Shown: positions 40,108-49,490 of the stretch, piece by piece
Numbering within the stretch: position 1 is the stretch's first letter
Layout: every line of letters starts with the position of its first letter
Assembly (NCBI GenBank): GCA_026415035.1
Contig: JAOAHX010000001.1
Location: 1 to 64,000 of the forward strand
DNA: 64,000 bases
Reading direction: 5' to 3'
Source: Thermodesulfobacteriota bacterium
GTDB taxonomy: Bacteria; Desulfobacterota; BSN033; UBA1163
Notes under the pieces: model-generated
What the model was told of the DNA's origin: nothing
What the model saw: only the letters and a program-made list of their open reading frames with translations
The model's database searches: none
Made by a program: the position numbers and the translations under genes

Positions 40108-42749
40108 GGCCGTCTTGAATGGGGAGGCCGGATGAGAGCGAGGGCATAGGCATCGAGATTGAAGTACTTTTGGGCGACCCGGTGGACCTCATCCCGGGTC
40201 ACTCTCTGGATCTCCGCAGGATAGCGCAGGTGATGTTCGTACCCAAGGCCTAAGAGTTCATCGAGACCCATCCGGCTTGCAAAGGCGCCATTGGTCTGGA
40301 GCCCGATCTCAAAATTGCCGATGAGGTATCGCTTGGCCCGCTCCACTTCCTCTTCGCTCAGGCCCTCCTCTTTGATCTTCCTCAACTCCCGGAGGATGCT
40401 GGAGATGGCCGTCTCGACCTTATCGGGATGGGTTCCCAGATAGACGCAGAGATAACCAGGGTCGAGGTTGACATGGCTGACAAACGATAAGGAGTAAGCG
40501 AGGCTCTCCTTATCCCTCAGCTGGTAAAAGAGCCTCCCCCCCATCCCCGAAAGCGCTGCATCCAAGACGTCGAGGGCATAACGTTCCTTGCCCAGGAGGG
40601 TGCCGCCGTGAAAGCCGAGGATCAGATGGGCCTGTTTCGATTCCCTCACCATCTCGGACCTCCTGACCCCGACGAGCGGGGGTTCCTGGGGCACCTCAGG
40701 GGGCACAAAGGGGATCTTCGCAAGCCCCCCAAACTCCCTCTCAAGAAGGGCCACGGTCCGGTCGACATCGATATCGCCCACCACGGTGATGACCATATTC
40801 CCGGGGAGGGCCATCCTCCGGTAATAGGCCATCATATCATCCCGGGTGATCCTCTGAACCGATTCGATCGTCCCCATCTTGTCCAGGCGATAAGGATGTT
40901 TCTGGTAGAGGACCTTTCGGAAGAGCTTAAAGGCCATCCGATCGAGATCGTCCTCCTCCATGCGGATGGAGGCGAGGAGGGAGCGCCTTCTCTTCTCCAT
41001 CTCGCCGGCGTCGAAGCTTGGCTGGCGGATCACCTCTCCGAGGAGGGAAAGGGCCTCCTCGAGATGTTGACTTAAAAAGGTGAACTGGAGCCCAAAACTG
41101 TTATACCCGGAGAATCCGCTCAGGCTCCCCGCCATCCTCTCGACCGTCTTTGCGATTTCGAGGCTTCCCCGTCTCTCCGTCCCCTTGGTGAGCATCACCG
41201 AGAGAAAGTGGTTTATCCCGTTGTTCGACTCTTCCTCGAACCGGACGCCGGCCAGAAACGTCAGGTAAACCGAGACGATCGGAAGATGTCGGTTCTCCAT
41301 GAGGACGAGGCGGATCCCGTTTTGGAGGACGACCTTGGTCGGCTGGCCGGGTTTCTTCTCCTGGATCGAGGCCAAAGGTTCTTTTCTTCTTTCGACCAGG
41401 CCGGGGAGGTCCACCCCCTTCAAGGCCTCGGCCTTTTCTTCCGGCACCAAGAGACTGAGGCTCCATCGCGAGGGGACGAAATATCTCTTCGCGATCCTCT
41501 GAAGGTCTTCGCTCTGGAGAAAACGGAGGCGGCTCAGGTACTCCCTTTCGAAGGCGAGATTGCCGGTGTGGGCCTCGTAATAGCCCAATTTCCTCGCCTG
41601 GCCCTGGACGGTCTGGCGATCGTAGATGAGGCCGCTCTCCAAGTTGACTTTTATCCGGTAGAGCTCTTCAGCCGTCGCCCCTTCTTGGAGGAATCGCTCG
41701 ATCTCCTTCAGGATCGCATCGACCGCCTTCTCCACCTTCTCGGCCTGAAGGGTCGCCCCGATGAGAAAGAGGCCAGGATCCTTAGGGGCATAGGCCGAGG
41801 CCGAAATGGAGTGGACCAGTCCCAATTCAAGCTTCACCTTCTGGACCAACCGGGAGGTCTCCCCGCCTCCGAGGAGCTGTTCGATCAGCTCCAATCCAGC
41901 CATATCCTCGTGGGTGAAGGAGGGGATGGGCACGGCCATCTGGAGATAGACCTCCTGAAATCTACCGTGCGTCAGCTTCACCCGGACCGCCTTCTGCTCA
42001 GGCTCCCTCGATCTGGATGGGAGGGGGGCCGAGGGGCGGCGGAAGGTCCCGAAGGCCTTCCGGACCCACCGTTCCATCTCGGCAGGGTCGAAATCGCCCA
42101 CCGCGACCAGAAAGATCCGGTCGGGGGTATAAAATCGGTTGAAAAAGGCTACCATCTGTTCCCGGGTGATCGCCCTGATGGTCTTTTCGTATCCGATGAT
42201 CGGCCTTCCATAGGGGTGATGTTCGAAGACAAGGGCCATCGTCTGTCGGAAGAGCCGCCTGCCGGGGTCGTCTTCTCCCATCCGAATCTCCTCGAGGATA
42301 ACCTCCCTCTCTTTTTCGAGTTCCGAGGGATCGAAGACGGAATGCTGAATCGCATCGGCTAACACATCGAGGGCGGTCCCGGCATAGCGACTAGCGATGG
42401 TGATGTAATAGACCGTGTGGTCATAGGAGGTATAGGCATTGATCGAGCCGCCCAGAGATTCGATCTCCCTCGCCATCTCTCCGACCCCCCGGCGTTTCGT
42501 GCCCTTGAAGATCATGTGCTCGATGAAGTGGCACATGCCCGCCTCTTCCTCCCGCTCATCGGCACTGCCCACCCTCACCCAGAGTTGAAGGGAGACGACT
42601 GGGACGGTCCGGTTCTCTTGAAGGATCACCTTCAGCCCATTTTCAAGAAAGAACTGGCGGGGTAGCTCCTGGGCGTGGACCGCAGGGAGAAGTTGAAGGA
42701 GGACGAAAACCGTGATCGCAACGGAAAGGAGAAAACGTTTGGGCCTCAT
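40104..42749 (-). CDS. M16 zinc metallopeptidase, two-domain periplasmic type
   Basis: 881 aa with a signal peptide (cleavage likely after AVHA, residue 26). The N-terminal M16 unit has the inverted zinc motif H74-F-I-E77-H78 with a downstream glutamate in EKEREVILEEI. The C-terminal unit (from about 445) has the same fold pattern but the motif position reads NHFLSVML, so it is catalytically dead. This resembles two-half periplasmic M16 proteases such as PqqL-type and YmxG-type fusions. It stands alone upstream of the glycosylase. Confidence 0.92.
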   Translation of the reverse strand: MRPKRFLLSVAITVFVLLQLLPAVHAQELPRQFFLENGLKVILQENRTVPVVSLQLWVRVGSADEREEEAGMCHFIEHMIFKGTKRRGVGEMAREIESLGGSINAYTSYDHTVYYITIASRYAGTALDVLADAIQHSVFDPSELEKEREVILEEIRMGEDDPGRRLFRQTMALVFEHHPYGRPIIGYEKTIRAITREQMVAFFNRFYTPDRIFLVAVGDFDPAEMERWVRKAFGTFRRPSAPLPSRSREPEQKAVRVKLTHGRFQEVYLQMAVPIPSFTHEDMAGLELIEQLLGGGETSRLVQKVKLELGLVHSISASAYAPKDPGLFLIGATLQAEKVEKAVDAILKEIERFLQEGATAEELYRIKVNLESGLIYDRQTVQGQARKLGYYEAHTGNLAFEREYLSRLRFLQSEDLQRIAKRYFVPSRWSLSLLVPEEKAEALKGVDLPGLVERRKEPLASIQEKKPGQPTKVVLQNGIRLVLMENRHLPIVSVYLTFLAGVRFEEESNNGINHFLSVMLTKGTERRGSLEIAKTVERMAGSLSGFSGYNSFGLQFTFLSQHLEEALSLLGEVIRQPSFDAGEMEKRRRSLLASIRMEEDDLDRMAFKLFRKVLYQKHPYRLDKMGTIESVQRITRDDMMAYYRRMALPGNMVITVVGDIDVDRTVALLEREFGGLAKIPFVPPEVPQEPPLVGVRRSEMVRESKQAHLILGFHGGTLLGKERYALDVLDAALSGMGGRLFYQLRDKESLAYSLSFVSHVNLDPGYLCVYLGTHPDKVETAISSILRELRKIKEEGLSEEEVERAKRYLIGNFEIGLQTNGAFASRMGLDELLGLGYEHHLRYPAEIQRVTRDEVHRVAQKYFNLDAYALALIRPPHSRRP

Positions 42750-42794
42750 GGAAATCCCACCTCTCCAAAATTATAAACGAGTCAAATTGGAAAA

Positions 42795-42829
42795 GAAAAG
42801 GGCGAAGCGCCCCGCGCATCGCCCTTTTC
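42795..42829 (-). terminator. Intrinsic terminator of the ior operon
   Basis: An 11-bp stem, GAAAAGGGCGA (42795-42805) with TCGCCCTTTTC (42819-42829), encloses a further GCGC/GCGC helix. On the minus strand it is followed by TTTT. It lies 24 bp past the iorB stop, in the expected orientation. Confidence 0.8.
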
Positions 42830-42852
42830 GGGTGAAATGGTCTTATCTCCTC

Positions 42853-43443
42853 TCAACCCCCCAGGGCCTTTCTCCCCTCCTGGAAGGCTTTGAGGTTGAG
42901 CCCGTGAACTTTCGGGGGAAGATGTTCGAGAAGCTTCTTTTCCCATACCTCCAAGGGAATGTCGAAAAAGGTCGAGAAGGCTCCGAGGGTGACGATATTG
43001 ACGGCCCTCGAATCCCCGCACTGGATGGCTAAGCTCAGACCGTCGACGACGAAGACATTTCCGTCGAAGAATTTTCGAAAGGTCCCGACCACATCCTCGG
43101 GATACTTCATCGTCCCCCGGGTGACGGCCGGTGGATAGGTCTCTTGGTTGTTGAGCAAGACCTTGCCCTCGTCCTTAAGCCAGTTGATATACCGCAGGCC
43201 CTCGAGAAGTTCGAAGGCGACCAGGAAGTCCACATCCCCATACTTGATCAGGGGCGAGTAGACCTTCTTCCCGAAACGGAAATGGGTCGTGACATCTCCC
43301 CCCCTCTGAGCCATTCCATGGACCTCGGCCTTCTTCACATCGTAGCCCGCTTCTTGAAAGACCGCGCAGAGGATATCGCTGGCCAGGATGGTCCCCTGCC
43401 CTCCCACACCCGACAGCAAAACGTTCGTCACTTTCCCTTCCAT
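42853..43443 (-). CDS. iorB: Indolepyruvate:ferredoxin oxidoreductase beta subunit
   Basis: Gamma-domain subunit of a 2-oxoacid:ferredoxin oxidoreductase, 196 aa. It begins VTNVLLSGVGGQGTILASDIL and has the AEVHGMAQRGGDV segment typical of IorB. It works with IorA to decarboxylate aryl pyruvates from aromatic amino-acid breakdown to aryl-acetyl-CoA, reducing ferredoxin. It lies 9 bp after iorA, followed by a strong terminator. Confidence 0.95.
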   Translation of the reverse strand: MEGKVTNVLLSGVGGQGTILASDILCAVFQEAGYDVKKAEVHGMAQRGGDVTTHFRFGKKVYSPLIKYGDVDFLVAFELLEGLRYINWLKDEGKVLLNNQETYPPAVTRGTMKYPEDVVGTFRKFFDGNVFVVDGLSLAIQCGDSRAVNIVTLGAFSTFFDIPLEVWEKKLLEHLPPKVHGLNLKAFQEGRKALGG

Positions 43444-43452
43444 ACTCCCCTC

Positions 43453-45267
43453 CTATGCCTGCCCCGGAACGATCGCTTCGAATTTGCAGATCTGATGGCA
43501 GACCCCGCAGCCTGGACACTGAAGCCTGTTGATTTGGACAATCCCCTTCCGTTTATGACCATCCTTCGTGAACGCCTGCTCCTCCGAGACCTCGTGCCAG
43601 CTGATGGCGGGGCAGCCGATCTCAAGGCACATCTTGCATCCCCTGCACTTCTCCACATCGATGGTATAGAAGGGATGTTCAAAGGTCCTCTTCTCCCTAC
43701 GATGGAGCATGCAGGGCCCATTGACCGTAATGATCACCGAGGGGGCATCCCTTTCGACCTCCTCTTTGATGATCTCCATGGTCTCTTTGATGTTATAAGG
43801 ATCGACCTTTCTGACGTGTTCGACCCCGAGGGCCCTGCAGAGGGCTTCATAGTCGACCATTGGGGCGGGCTCTCCTGTGATCGTATAGCCCGTGCCCGGG
43901 TGTTCCTGAAGCCCCGTCATGCCGGTGGCCCGGTTATCGAGGATGATGGTCGTCGAATTGCCTTTATTATAAACGATATCCAATAAGGGCGTGATGCCCG
44001 CATGCAAAAACGTGGAATCGCCCAATACCGCAACGGCCTTCCCGAGACCCTCTTTCCCCAAGACCTTTCCTGCGCCGAAGGCCTCTCCGACCCCGGCCCC
44101 CATGCAGATGGTCGTGTGAATCGCGTTGAGGGGGGGTGCAGCCGCGAGGGTATAGCACCCGATATCCCCGAAGACGAAGAGGTCGAGTTTCTTTAAGGCA
44201 TAGAAGAGGGGGCGATGGGAGCAGCCCGAGCATAGATTCGGGGGCCGTCCAGGAAGCTCCTCGACCTTGATGCGCTCTTTGGGGGCTTTATACCGCTTCC
44301 CCTTCAAGGCCCTTTCGATGATATCCGGGGAGAGCTCAAAGATGCTCGGGATCACATCCTTGCCGTGGAAGATTTTGAACCCCATGGCCCGGATCTCCGT
44401 TTCGAGGAAGGGGTCGAGCTCCTCCACAATGATCACCTTCTTCACCTTTTTGAAGAAATCAGCGATCAGCTTCTTAGGGAGGGGCCAAACCATGCCCAAT
44501 TTCAAATAGGAATACTCCGGAAAGACTTCTTTGGTGTAATTGTAGCAGACCCCGCTCGTGATCACCCCGATCTTCGGATCGTTGATCTCCATCACATTAT
44601 AGGGGAAGGTGTCGGCAAAGGCCTCGAGCTTCTTCATCCGTTCCTCGACGAGCGGCCTTCTCTGCCGAACATAGATGGGCACCATCGTATACTTGGGCGC
44701 ATCCTTCTTGTTCAGCTCAATCGGGATGGTCGATTCCTTGCGGTCTCCCAGCTTGACGATCGAGAAGGAGTGGGAGACCCTTGTCTCGCTTCGCAACAGA
44801 ACCGGCGTGTCGAACTGCTCGCTTAGGTCGAAGGCAAGTTTCGTAAAGTCTTTGCATTCCTGAGAATCGGCCGGCTCGAGCATGGGCATCTTCCCAAATC
44901 TTGCCCAGTGGCGGCTATCCTGCTCGTTTTGGGAGCTGTGAGAGTAGGGATCGTCGGCGACGACGACGAGCAACCCGCCCTTGACCCCCGTATAGGAGAG
45001 GGTCATGAGGGGGTCTGAAGCCACGTTCAAACCCACATGCTTCATGGAGGCCATGGCCCTCGCGCCGGCAATAGATGCCCCACTTGCCACTTCGAGGGAG
45101 ACCTTCTCGTTGACCGACCACTCTGCCCGGATGTCGTCCTTATATTGGGTTCCGATCACGAAGATGATTTCGCTGCTCGGTGTGCCAGGATAAGCACAAG
45201 CTACCTTAACCCCTGCCTCCCATGCTCCCCTTGCAATGGCATGGTTACCCTGTAAAACTTTTTCCAT
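43453..45267 (-). CDS. iorA: Indolepyruvate:ferredoxin oxidoreductase alpha subunit
   Basis: 604-aa catalytic subunit with pyrimidine- and TPP-binding domains: the N-terminal AYPGTPSSEI, then GDIGCYTLAAAPPL and GDSTFLHAG for TPP-Mg. The C-terminal ferredoxin domain has two 4Fe-4S motifs, CRGCKMCLEIGCP and CPGCGVCHQIC. The enzyme is oxygen sensitive and typical of anaerobes using peptides or aromatic amino acids. It has a strong promoter and the Shine-Dalgarno AAGGAGG. Confidence 0.96.
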   Translation of the reverse strand: MEKVLQGNHAIARGAWEAGVKVACAYPGTPSSEIIFVIGTQYKDDIRAEWSVNEKVSLEVASGASIAGARAMASMKHVGLNVASDPLMTLSYTGVKGGLLVVVADDPYSHSSQNEQDSRHWARFGKMPMLEPADSQECKDFTKLAFDLSEQFDTPVLLRSETRVSHSFSIVKLGDRKESTIPIELNKKDAPKYTMVPIYVRQRRPLVEERMKKLEAFADTFPYNVMEINDPKIGVITSGVCYNYTKEVFPEYSYLKLGMVWPLPKKLIADFFKKVKKVIIVEELDPFLETEIRAMGFKIFHGKDVIPSIFELSPDIIERALKGKRYKAPKERIKVEELPGRPPNLCSGCSHRPLFYALKKLDLFVFGDIGCYTLAAAPPLNAIHTTICMGAGVGEAFGAGKVLGKEGLGKAVAVLGDSTFLHAGITPLLDIVYNKGNSTTIILDNRATGMTGLQEHPGTGYTITGEPAPMVDYEALCRALGVEHVRKVDPYNIKETMEIIKEEVERDAPSVIITVNGPCMLHRREKRTFEHPFYTIDVEKCRGCKMCLEIGCPAISWHEVSEEQAFTKDGHKRKGIVQINRLQCPGCGVCHQICKFEAIVPGQA

Positions 45268-45297
45268 GACCCCCTCCTTAAATGTGATTCTTTTCTC

Positions 45298-45326
45298 AAA
45301 TTAACGAATCAAGGATTCTTTGTCAA
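45298..45326 (-). promoter_or_regulatory. Sigma-70 promoter of iorA-iorB
   Basis: On the minus strand, a perfect TTGACA (45321-45326), a 17-bp spacer and TAATTT (45298-45303), 31 bp before the iorA start. Confidence 0.7.
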
Positions 45327-45353
45327 GGATTTAGTGAAAAAATTAACAAAGTT

Positions 45354-46055
45354 TTATTGCCCGGCCATCGAAACCTTTTTGAGGGCTAAATTGGCGGCTT
45401 GAGATTTGGGGAGGGCTCCTAAAAAAGCTTTATAACTTTCTATAGATTCCTGCTTTTTACCCATCTTTTCATAACACCTTGCGAGATGGAGGTGGGCAGT
45501 TGACCAAAGGGGGGTTTCTCCTGATTTGACAATCTCTGAGTAGGCATTTACGGCCTTCTCGTAATCCTTCTTGCCTTCGTAGGCGTACCCTATCCCCTCT
45601 AAGGCTAACATACGATAAATTTTATCTTTTTTAGCCTTTTTTAGGAAATTCTGATAGGCTGAAATGGCCTGATCATAATCCCCCATTCGGAGGTGGATCG
45701 TGCCCTTATAGAGCAGGGAGTACCTTCCTGCCGTAGTCCCGGGATAGGACCGGACCAAATCGTCGAAAAGGGAAAGGGGTTTTTTATAATCTTCCGGGTT
45801 CTCCTCACCGTAGGAGAGACTCGCCGTTTGGTAAGAATCGAGGGCTACATGATATTTCTGATTCGCCTCGTCCTCCTTCCTCTCCTGCCAGATACGGTAA
45901 AAAACAACCATGAGGATTATCAAGAGAAGGACGCCTCCGCTGAGAAGCAGCTTCTTGAGGTGCTGATTCAAAAAGAGATAAACGTCCGTTGCAAACGTCC
46001 TGAGCTCATCGGGTTCTTTCAATTTCTTCTTGACGATCCTCTTTTTCACCTTCAT
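45354..46055 (-). CDS. Single-pass membrane protein with TPR repeats (YfgM-like)
   Basis: 233 aa. Residues 30-55 hold one TM segment (LLLSGGVLLLIILMVVFYRI) after a basic N-terminus (MKVKKRIVKKK). The rest is periplasmic TPR (GDYDQAISAYQNFLKKAKKD, KKDYEKAVNAYSEIVK). This matches the YfgM/TPR_21 layout, a partner of the Sec machinery in E. coli, but function is not proven here. The gene is visibly richer in A+T than its neighbours. It follows selB by 20 bp and may be co-transcribed with it. Confidence 0.8.
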   Translation of the reverse strand: MKVKKRIVKKKLKEPDELRTFATDVYLFLNQHLKKLLLSGGVLLLIILMVVFYRIWQERKEDEANQKYHVALDSYQTASLSYGEENPEDYKKPLSLFDDLVRSYPGTTAGRYSLLYKGTIHLRMGDYDQAISAYQNFLKKAKKDKIYRMLALEGIGYAYEGKKDYEKAVNAYSEIVKSGETPLWSTAHLHLARCYEKMGKKQESIESYKAFLGALPKSQAANLALKKVSMAGQ

Positions 46056-46075
46056 CGCATACTCCTCGATTCCTT

Positions 46076-47992
46076 CTAAGGCTCTCTGGACGCCCTCAAC
46101 ACCCTCTTATCCCCCAGGCGGAGCGTCAATTTGGTCTGATCGAAATATTCGATGAGGGGGATCACGAACTTCCTCGAGGCGCCCGCCATCTCTTTAAATT
46201 GGGGGGTCGTAATCTCCTTATGCTCTTTTAGAAATTGGACCAGGTTCTCTTTCAAATTTTCGAAGGGCTGGCGGTGAAAGTAGATCCCACTCCTGATCTT
46301 GACCAGGGTCCCTTCATGAGAGAGGCGCTCGAAGACCTCGAGGACCTCCTTCTCCTCCAAGGACCAAAGCTCGGCCAATTCCCTGGGCGATGGGGGCTGT
46401 AGCCCCCCTTTCAGAACCGCTCCCTCCACCCTCTGGACCAGCCCTCGGTCGTCTACAGCAGAGACCCGATGCCCGGCCAGTCGAATCTTATCCTTTTCGA
46501 GGGTGATCCTTTGGGTCCGGATCAGTTCATTCAGAAGGATCTGGAAGAGCCTGACATCCACGGTCGGCGGAAGTTTCGTCCTCAACTCTTCCTTCGCCAA
46601 TCCGATCTTCATCGGAAATCGCTGGTGAAAGTCCTTCAACTGATCCAAAACCATCTTCTGAAGCCCCTGATAGTGTCGAAGATCGATGACCTTGAACTTC
46701 TCGGGATCGATCAGCAGGAGTTCTCCCCTGTCCACCAGGGTCTTCAGGAGCTCCTGAACCTTTCTTGGAGGTAGGGAGACCCGCTTCTGAAGGTCCTCCA
46801 GAGCAATCCCCCCTTCGCCCGCCCGTTCGAGGTAGAATCGGAGGACCTCTTCCGGCTGGCCATCCTTGAGGAGGGTGAAATCGGCGATCACGCTTCCAGA
46901 AAAACGTTTGTGCTTTTCGGGATGGTTGTCGAGGATGACCCCTCCTCCGCAGGTCTGAATGGCAGAGGAGCCCCGTATGACAAACCGGTCCTGAGGGAGG
47001 GCCACGATCGGCCGGTCCAACCTCAACTGGGCGAAGGTCGCCTCGCCCGGGGGCAGTTCCTCCCGGTCCATCAGGTAGATCGTAGCGGTCGCCAAATTCG
47101 TGCCGATATGGAATCGCAGGGTGGTCCGGTGCTTCAAAGGTTTGGTGGCGTTCGGGAGGTGCTCCAAGTAGACATCAACCGTCCGGGTGGTATCGAGGGT
47201 TTTGGGCCTCACCAGGACGTCTCCGCGGTTGATCTCGGAAGCCTCAAGCCCTTGGAGATTGATGGCCGCCCTCTGCCCCGCTTCTGCTTTCTCGGTGGGT
47301 TGGTTATGGACCTGGATCGTCCTGACCTTGGCCTCCTTGCCCAAAGGGAGGATTTCGACCGTCTCCCCAAGGAGAATATTGCCTGATACGACGGTGCCTG
47401 TGACAACGGTCCCGAACCCCTTCATGACGAAGACCCGATCGACCGGCAGCCTAAAAAGTCCATCCGCGGGCCGTTCTTCAACCCCCTTGGCCAGCTCATC
47501 GAGAACGGAGATGAGGAGGGGAAGCCCCTCCCCTGTGACGGAGGATACGGGAAGGATGGGCGCGCCTTCCAGGAAGGTCCCTTTTACCACATCCGAAATC
47601 TCCTCCCTCACGATCTCCATCAACTCAGGGTCGACCAGATCGATCTTCGAGAGAACGATCAGGCCCTTTTTAACCCTTAAGAGCCGACAGATGTCGAGGT
47701 GTTCTCGGGTCTGGGGCATCACCCCTTCGTCTGCGGCGATGACCAACGCCACCAGATCGATTCCCCAGGCCCCTGCCACCATATGCTTGACGAATCGCTC
47801 GTGCCCAGGGACATCGATGATCCCGAGACGAATCCCGCTGGGCAGGTCGAGGAAGGTGAACCCCAATTCAATGGTGATCCCCCTCTCCTTTTCTTCCTTC
47901 AGCCGGTCGGTATCCACACCGGTGAGGGCCTTCACCAGCGAGGTCTTACCATGGTCTATGTGTCCTGCCGTTCCGAGGATGACGTGCTTCAT
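46076..47992 (-). CDS. selB: Selenocysteine-specific elongation factor SelB
   Basis: Delivers Sec-tRNA to UGA codons bearing a SECIS hairpin. The N-terminal EF-Tu-like GTPase has G1 [13 protein letters not shown]2 RGITIEL, G3 DVPGHERF and G4 SKID. Four winged-helix domains (about 380-638) form the SECIS-binding tail. 638 aa is normal. No tRNA-Sec, selA or selD was found in the window, so they must be elsewhere if Sec is used. The gene heads a minus-strand unit with a TPR protein. Confidence 0.95.
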   Translation of the reverse strand: MKHVILGTAGHIDHGKTSLVKALTGVDTDRLKEEKERGITIELGFTFLDLPSGIRLGIIDVPGHERFVKHMVAGAWGIDLVALVIAADEGVMPQTREHLDICRLLRVKKGLIVLSKIDLVDPELMEIVREEISDVVKGTFLEGAPILPVSSVTGEGLPLLISVLDELAKGVEERPADGLFRLPVDRVFVMKGFGTVVTGTVVSGNILLGETVEILPLGKEAKVRTIQVHNQPTEKAEAGQRAAINLQGLEASEINRGDVLVRPKTLDTTRTVDVYLEHLPNATKPLKHRTTLRFHIGTNLATATIYLMDREELPPGEATFAQLRLDRPIVALPQDRFVIRGSSAIQTCGGGVILDNHPEKHKRFSGSVIADFTLLKDGQPEEVLRFYLERAGEGGIALEDLQKRVSLPPRKVQELLKTLVDRGELLLIDPEKFKVIDLRHYQGLQKMVLDQLKDFHQRFPMKIGLAKEELRTKLPPTVDVRLFQILLNELIRTQRITLEKDKIRLAGHRVSAVDDRGLVQRVEGAVLKGGLQPPSPRELAELWSLEEKEVLEVFERLSHEGTLVKIRSGIYFHRQPFENLKENLVQFLKEHKEITTPQFKEMAGASRKFVIPLIEYFDQTKLTLRLGDKRVLRASREP

Positions 47993-48504
47993 GATCTTCT
48001 CGATACGGTCTCACCCCTCTTGTCACGATAACAAAAACTCCATCCGTCTTTCAACCCTGGTCTTCTTCGACCCTGCCGATCCCACCCCCTTAAACATCAT
48101 AATAGGGCCTCGGTCTTTTTAGCATCTCAAGGGGAGGGTTCCATTTCATCACGGTAAAGAGAGCCTTTCTGAGGCGAGGGGCGTTCGACCGCTTGAAAAT
48201 CTGGGCACCGGAGTCGGTCCCCTTAGCTCGACCAGTAAAATCAAGCCTCGGAGAGGAGGCCCTTTAAATTGTTTAATTCCTGTGGATAAGTTTGGCCCAT
48301 GGCAAAATTTTCTCCCGATTTTTTAAGGGTAAAAATGGGATAAAGTTTGGGGTCTAATTATATTGCTTTAATTTTCAATAAGTTATAAATTACCCTGTCC
48401 CCGAAGAGGTTTTATGGACCATGGGCAAAACGGCTCCCCACCTCCTTTTCCCAATGTTAATAACATGTTAAAAACCTTTGGGTCCCATTCCCGTCCATGT
48501 CAAT
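47993..48504. other. 512-bp intergenic region with a DnaA box, inverted repeat and palindromes
   Basis: No credible gene. The region upstream of selB contains: a short hairpin GGG-ACCG-GAGT-CGGT-CCC (48203-48222); a perfect DnaA box TGTGGATAA (48281-48289); an adjacent inverted repeat, 48290-48302 (GTTTGGCCCATGG) with 48419-48431 (CCATGGGCAAAAC), 12 of 13 complementary; an AT-rich stretch between its arms; and overlapping palindromes TGTTAATAACA and TAACATGTTA (48455-48470). No tRNA-Sec, SRP or tmRNA sequence was recognised. Confidence 0.5.
48281..48289 (-). other. Consensus DnaA box
   Basis: TGTGGATAA, the reverse complement of TTATCCACA, is an exact 9-mer. It is the only exact copy noticed in this intergenic region, next to an inverted repeat and AT-rich DNA. 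One copy can occur by chance. Confidence 0.45.
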
Positions 48505-48531
48505 AAAAAAGGGGAGGTGAGACTCCCCTTT
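48505..48531 (-). terminator. Intrinsic terminator of the HU gene
   Basis: On the minus strand, AAAGGGGAG (from 48531-48523) pairs with CTCCCCTTT (48516-48508) around a 6-nt loop and is followed by a run of six Ts (48505-48510). It is 25 bp beyond the HU stop codon. Confidence 0.85.
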
Positions 48532-48556
48532 CATATTTCCCGAGCGCTCCAACTCA

Positions 48557-48838
48557 TCATTTGACCGCTTTTCTAAGGATGTTTCCGGGTTTAAACTTTG
48601 GAACCTTTACCGCGGGGATTTTGATCTCCTTCCCGGTCTGTGGGTTCCTCCCCAGTCTCGCCTTCCTTTTGGTCACTGAAAAGGTCCCGAATCCGGGCAG
48701 GGAAAGCCGGTCTCCTTTTTTGAGAAGTTTGGTCAGGACCGCGGTCGAGGCGTTGATCACCTTTTCAGCGGTTGCCTTCGAAACGTTTGCCTCTTTCCCG
48801 ACTGCAGCGATGAAATCTGCCTTGGTCAACTCGATCAC
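48557..48838 (-). CDS. hup: DNA-binding protein HU
   Basis: 93-aa histone-like protein of the bacterial HU/IHF family. It begins VIELTKADFIAAVGKEANVS (GTG start) and includes GFGTFSVTKRKARLGRNPQTGKEI, with the proline at the tip of the beta-arm. Four or more GAGGAG-type purine repeats sit at the ribosome-binding site. Monocistronic, with its own promoter and terminator. Confidence 0.96.
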   Translation of the reverse strand: MIELTKADFIAAVGKEANVSKATAEKVINASTAVLTKLLKKGDRLSLPGFGTFSVTKRKARLGRNPQTGKEIKIPAVKVPKFKPGNILRKAVK

Positions 48839-48886
48839 CTCCTCCTCTTAAAATGGTAGGGCTCTGGTTTCAACCAAAACGCCCTC

Positions 48887-48916
48887 AACATAAACCATCT
48901 CTTTTCAAAAAGTCAA
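48887..48916 (-). promoter_or_regulatory. Putative promoter of the HU gene
   Basis: On the minus strand, TTGACT (48911-48916), an 18-bp spacer and TATGTT (48887-48892), about 50 bp upstream of the GTG start. Confidence 0.5.
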
Positions 48917-48940
48917 GCGAACTGCCCCGACTTCCCTGGG

Positions 48941-49489
48941 TCATTGCTCCTCGCAGAGATAGGCTTCGAGGCGATCCGGGTCCATCTCCAGAAAGGAGAA
49001 GATCTTTCGCTCGACCGCAAAGGTGGCCTCTTTCAGGGCATCCAGGAGCTCAATGGCCCTTTCGTTCATCCCATAGCGACCCTTCAGATCCTCGAACCTC
49101 TCTTCAAGGGAGACGATCTGATCGTGCCGGACCCTTTTGTCGGCATAATTGACCACCTCCTCCTCCGAGACCCGGTAGGGATCCATGGGTTTGGAGAGGT
49201 GGATGTGCGCGGCCACCACCTCCCCCAACCGATGGTATCCCATCTCCTTCAGGACCCTTGAACCCGTCAGGGCATGATCCTCTTTCGTCCGAAGACACTC
49301 CGTCTTGGTGAGGTCATGGAGCAGGGCCGCGGCCTCCACCAAGGAGAGGTCGAGCCTCTGCCCCTTGCGATTCAGCCGGACGGAAAGGAAAAGGGCGACC
49401 CGGGCCACGACAAGGCTGTGATCGAAGATGTTTCCCAGCATCCCCCTCTCGACCATTAATCTCAGGCAGTCCTCTCTGGTCGGGATCAT
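48941..49489 (-). CDS. HD-domain (HDIG) metal-dependent phosphohydrolase
   Basis: 182 aa. The HD signature is visible as HSLVVARVALFL, AAALLHDLTKTE and DHALTGSRVL, with a downstream conserved aspartate (NYADKRVRHD). HD proteins of this size often act on nucleotides or cAMP-like molecules; the substrate is unknown. It lies 1 bp downstream of the nitroreductase gene, so it is probably translated with it. Confidence 0.82.
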   Translation of the reverse strand: MIPTREDCLRLMVERGMLGNIFDHSLVVARVALFLSVRLNRKGQRLDLSLVEAAALLHDLTKTECLRTKEDHALTGSRVLKEMGYHRLGEVVAAHIHLSKPMDPYRVSEEEVVNYADKRVRHDQIVSLEERFEDLKGRYGMNERAIELLDALKEATFAVERKIFSFLEMDPDRLEAYLCEEQ

Positions 49490-49490
49490 C

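Noticed and set aside
48181-48260. Possible tRNA-Sec or other small RNA before selB
   Set aside because: A small hairpin and CGACC repeats exist, but no 8-bp acceptor stem, no UCA anticodon loop and no T-loop.
48281-48289. DnaA box as evidence for oriC
   Set aside because: Only one exact box, and none of dnaA, dnaN, gidA or other origin genes nearby. Kept as a low-confidence site only.
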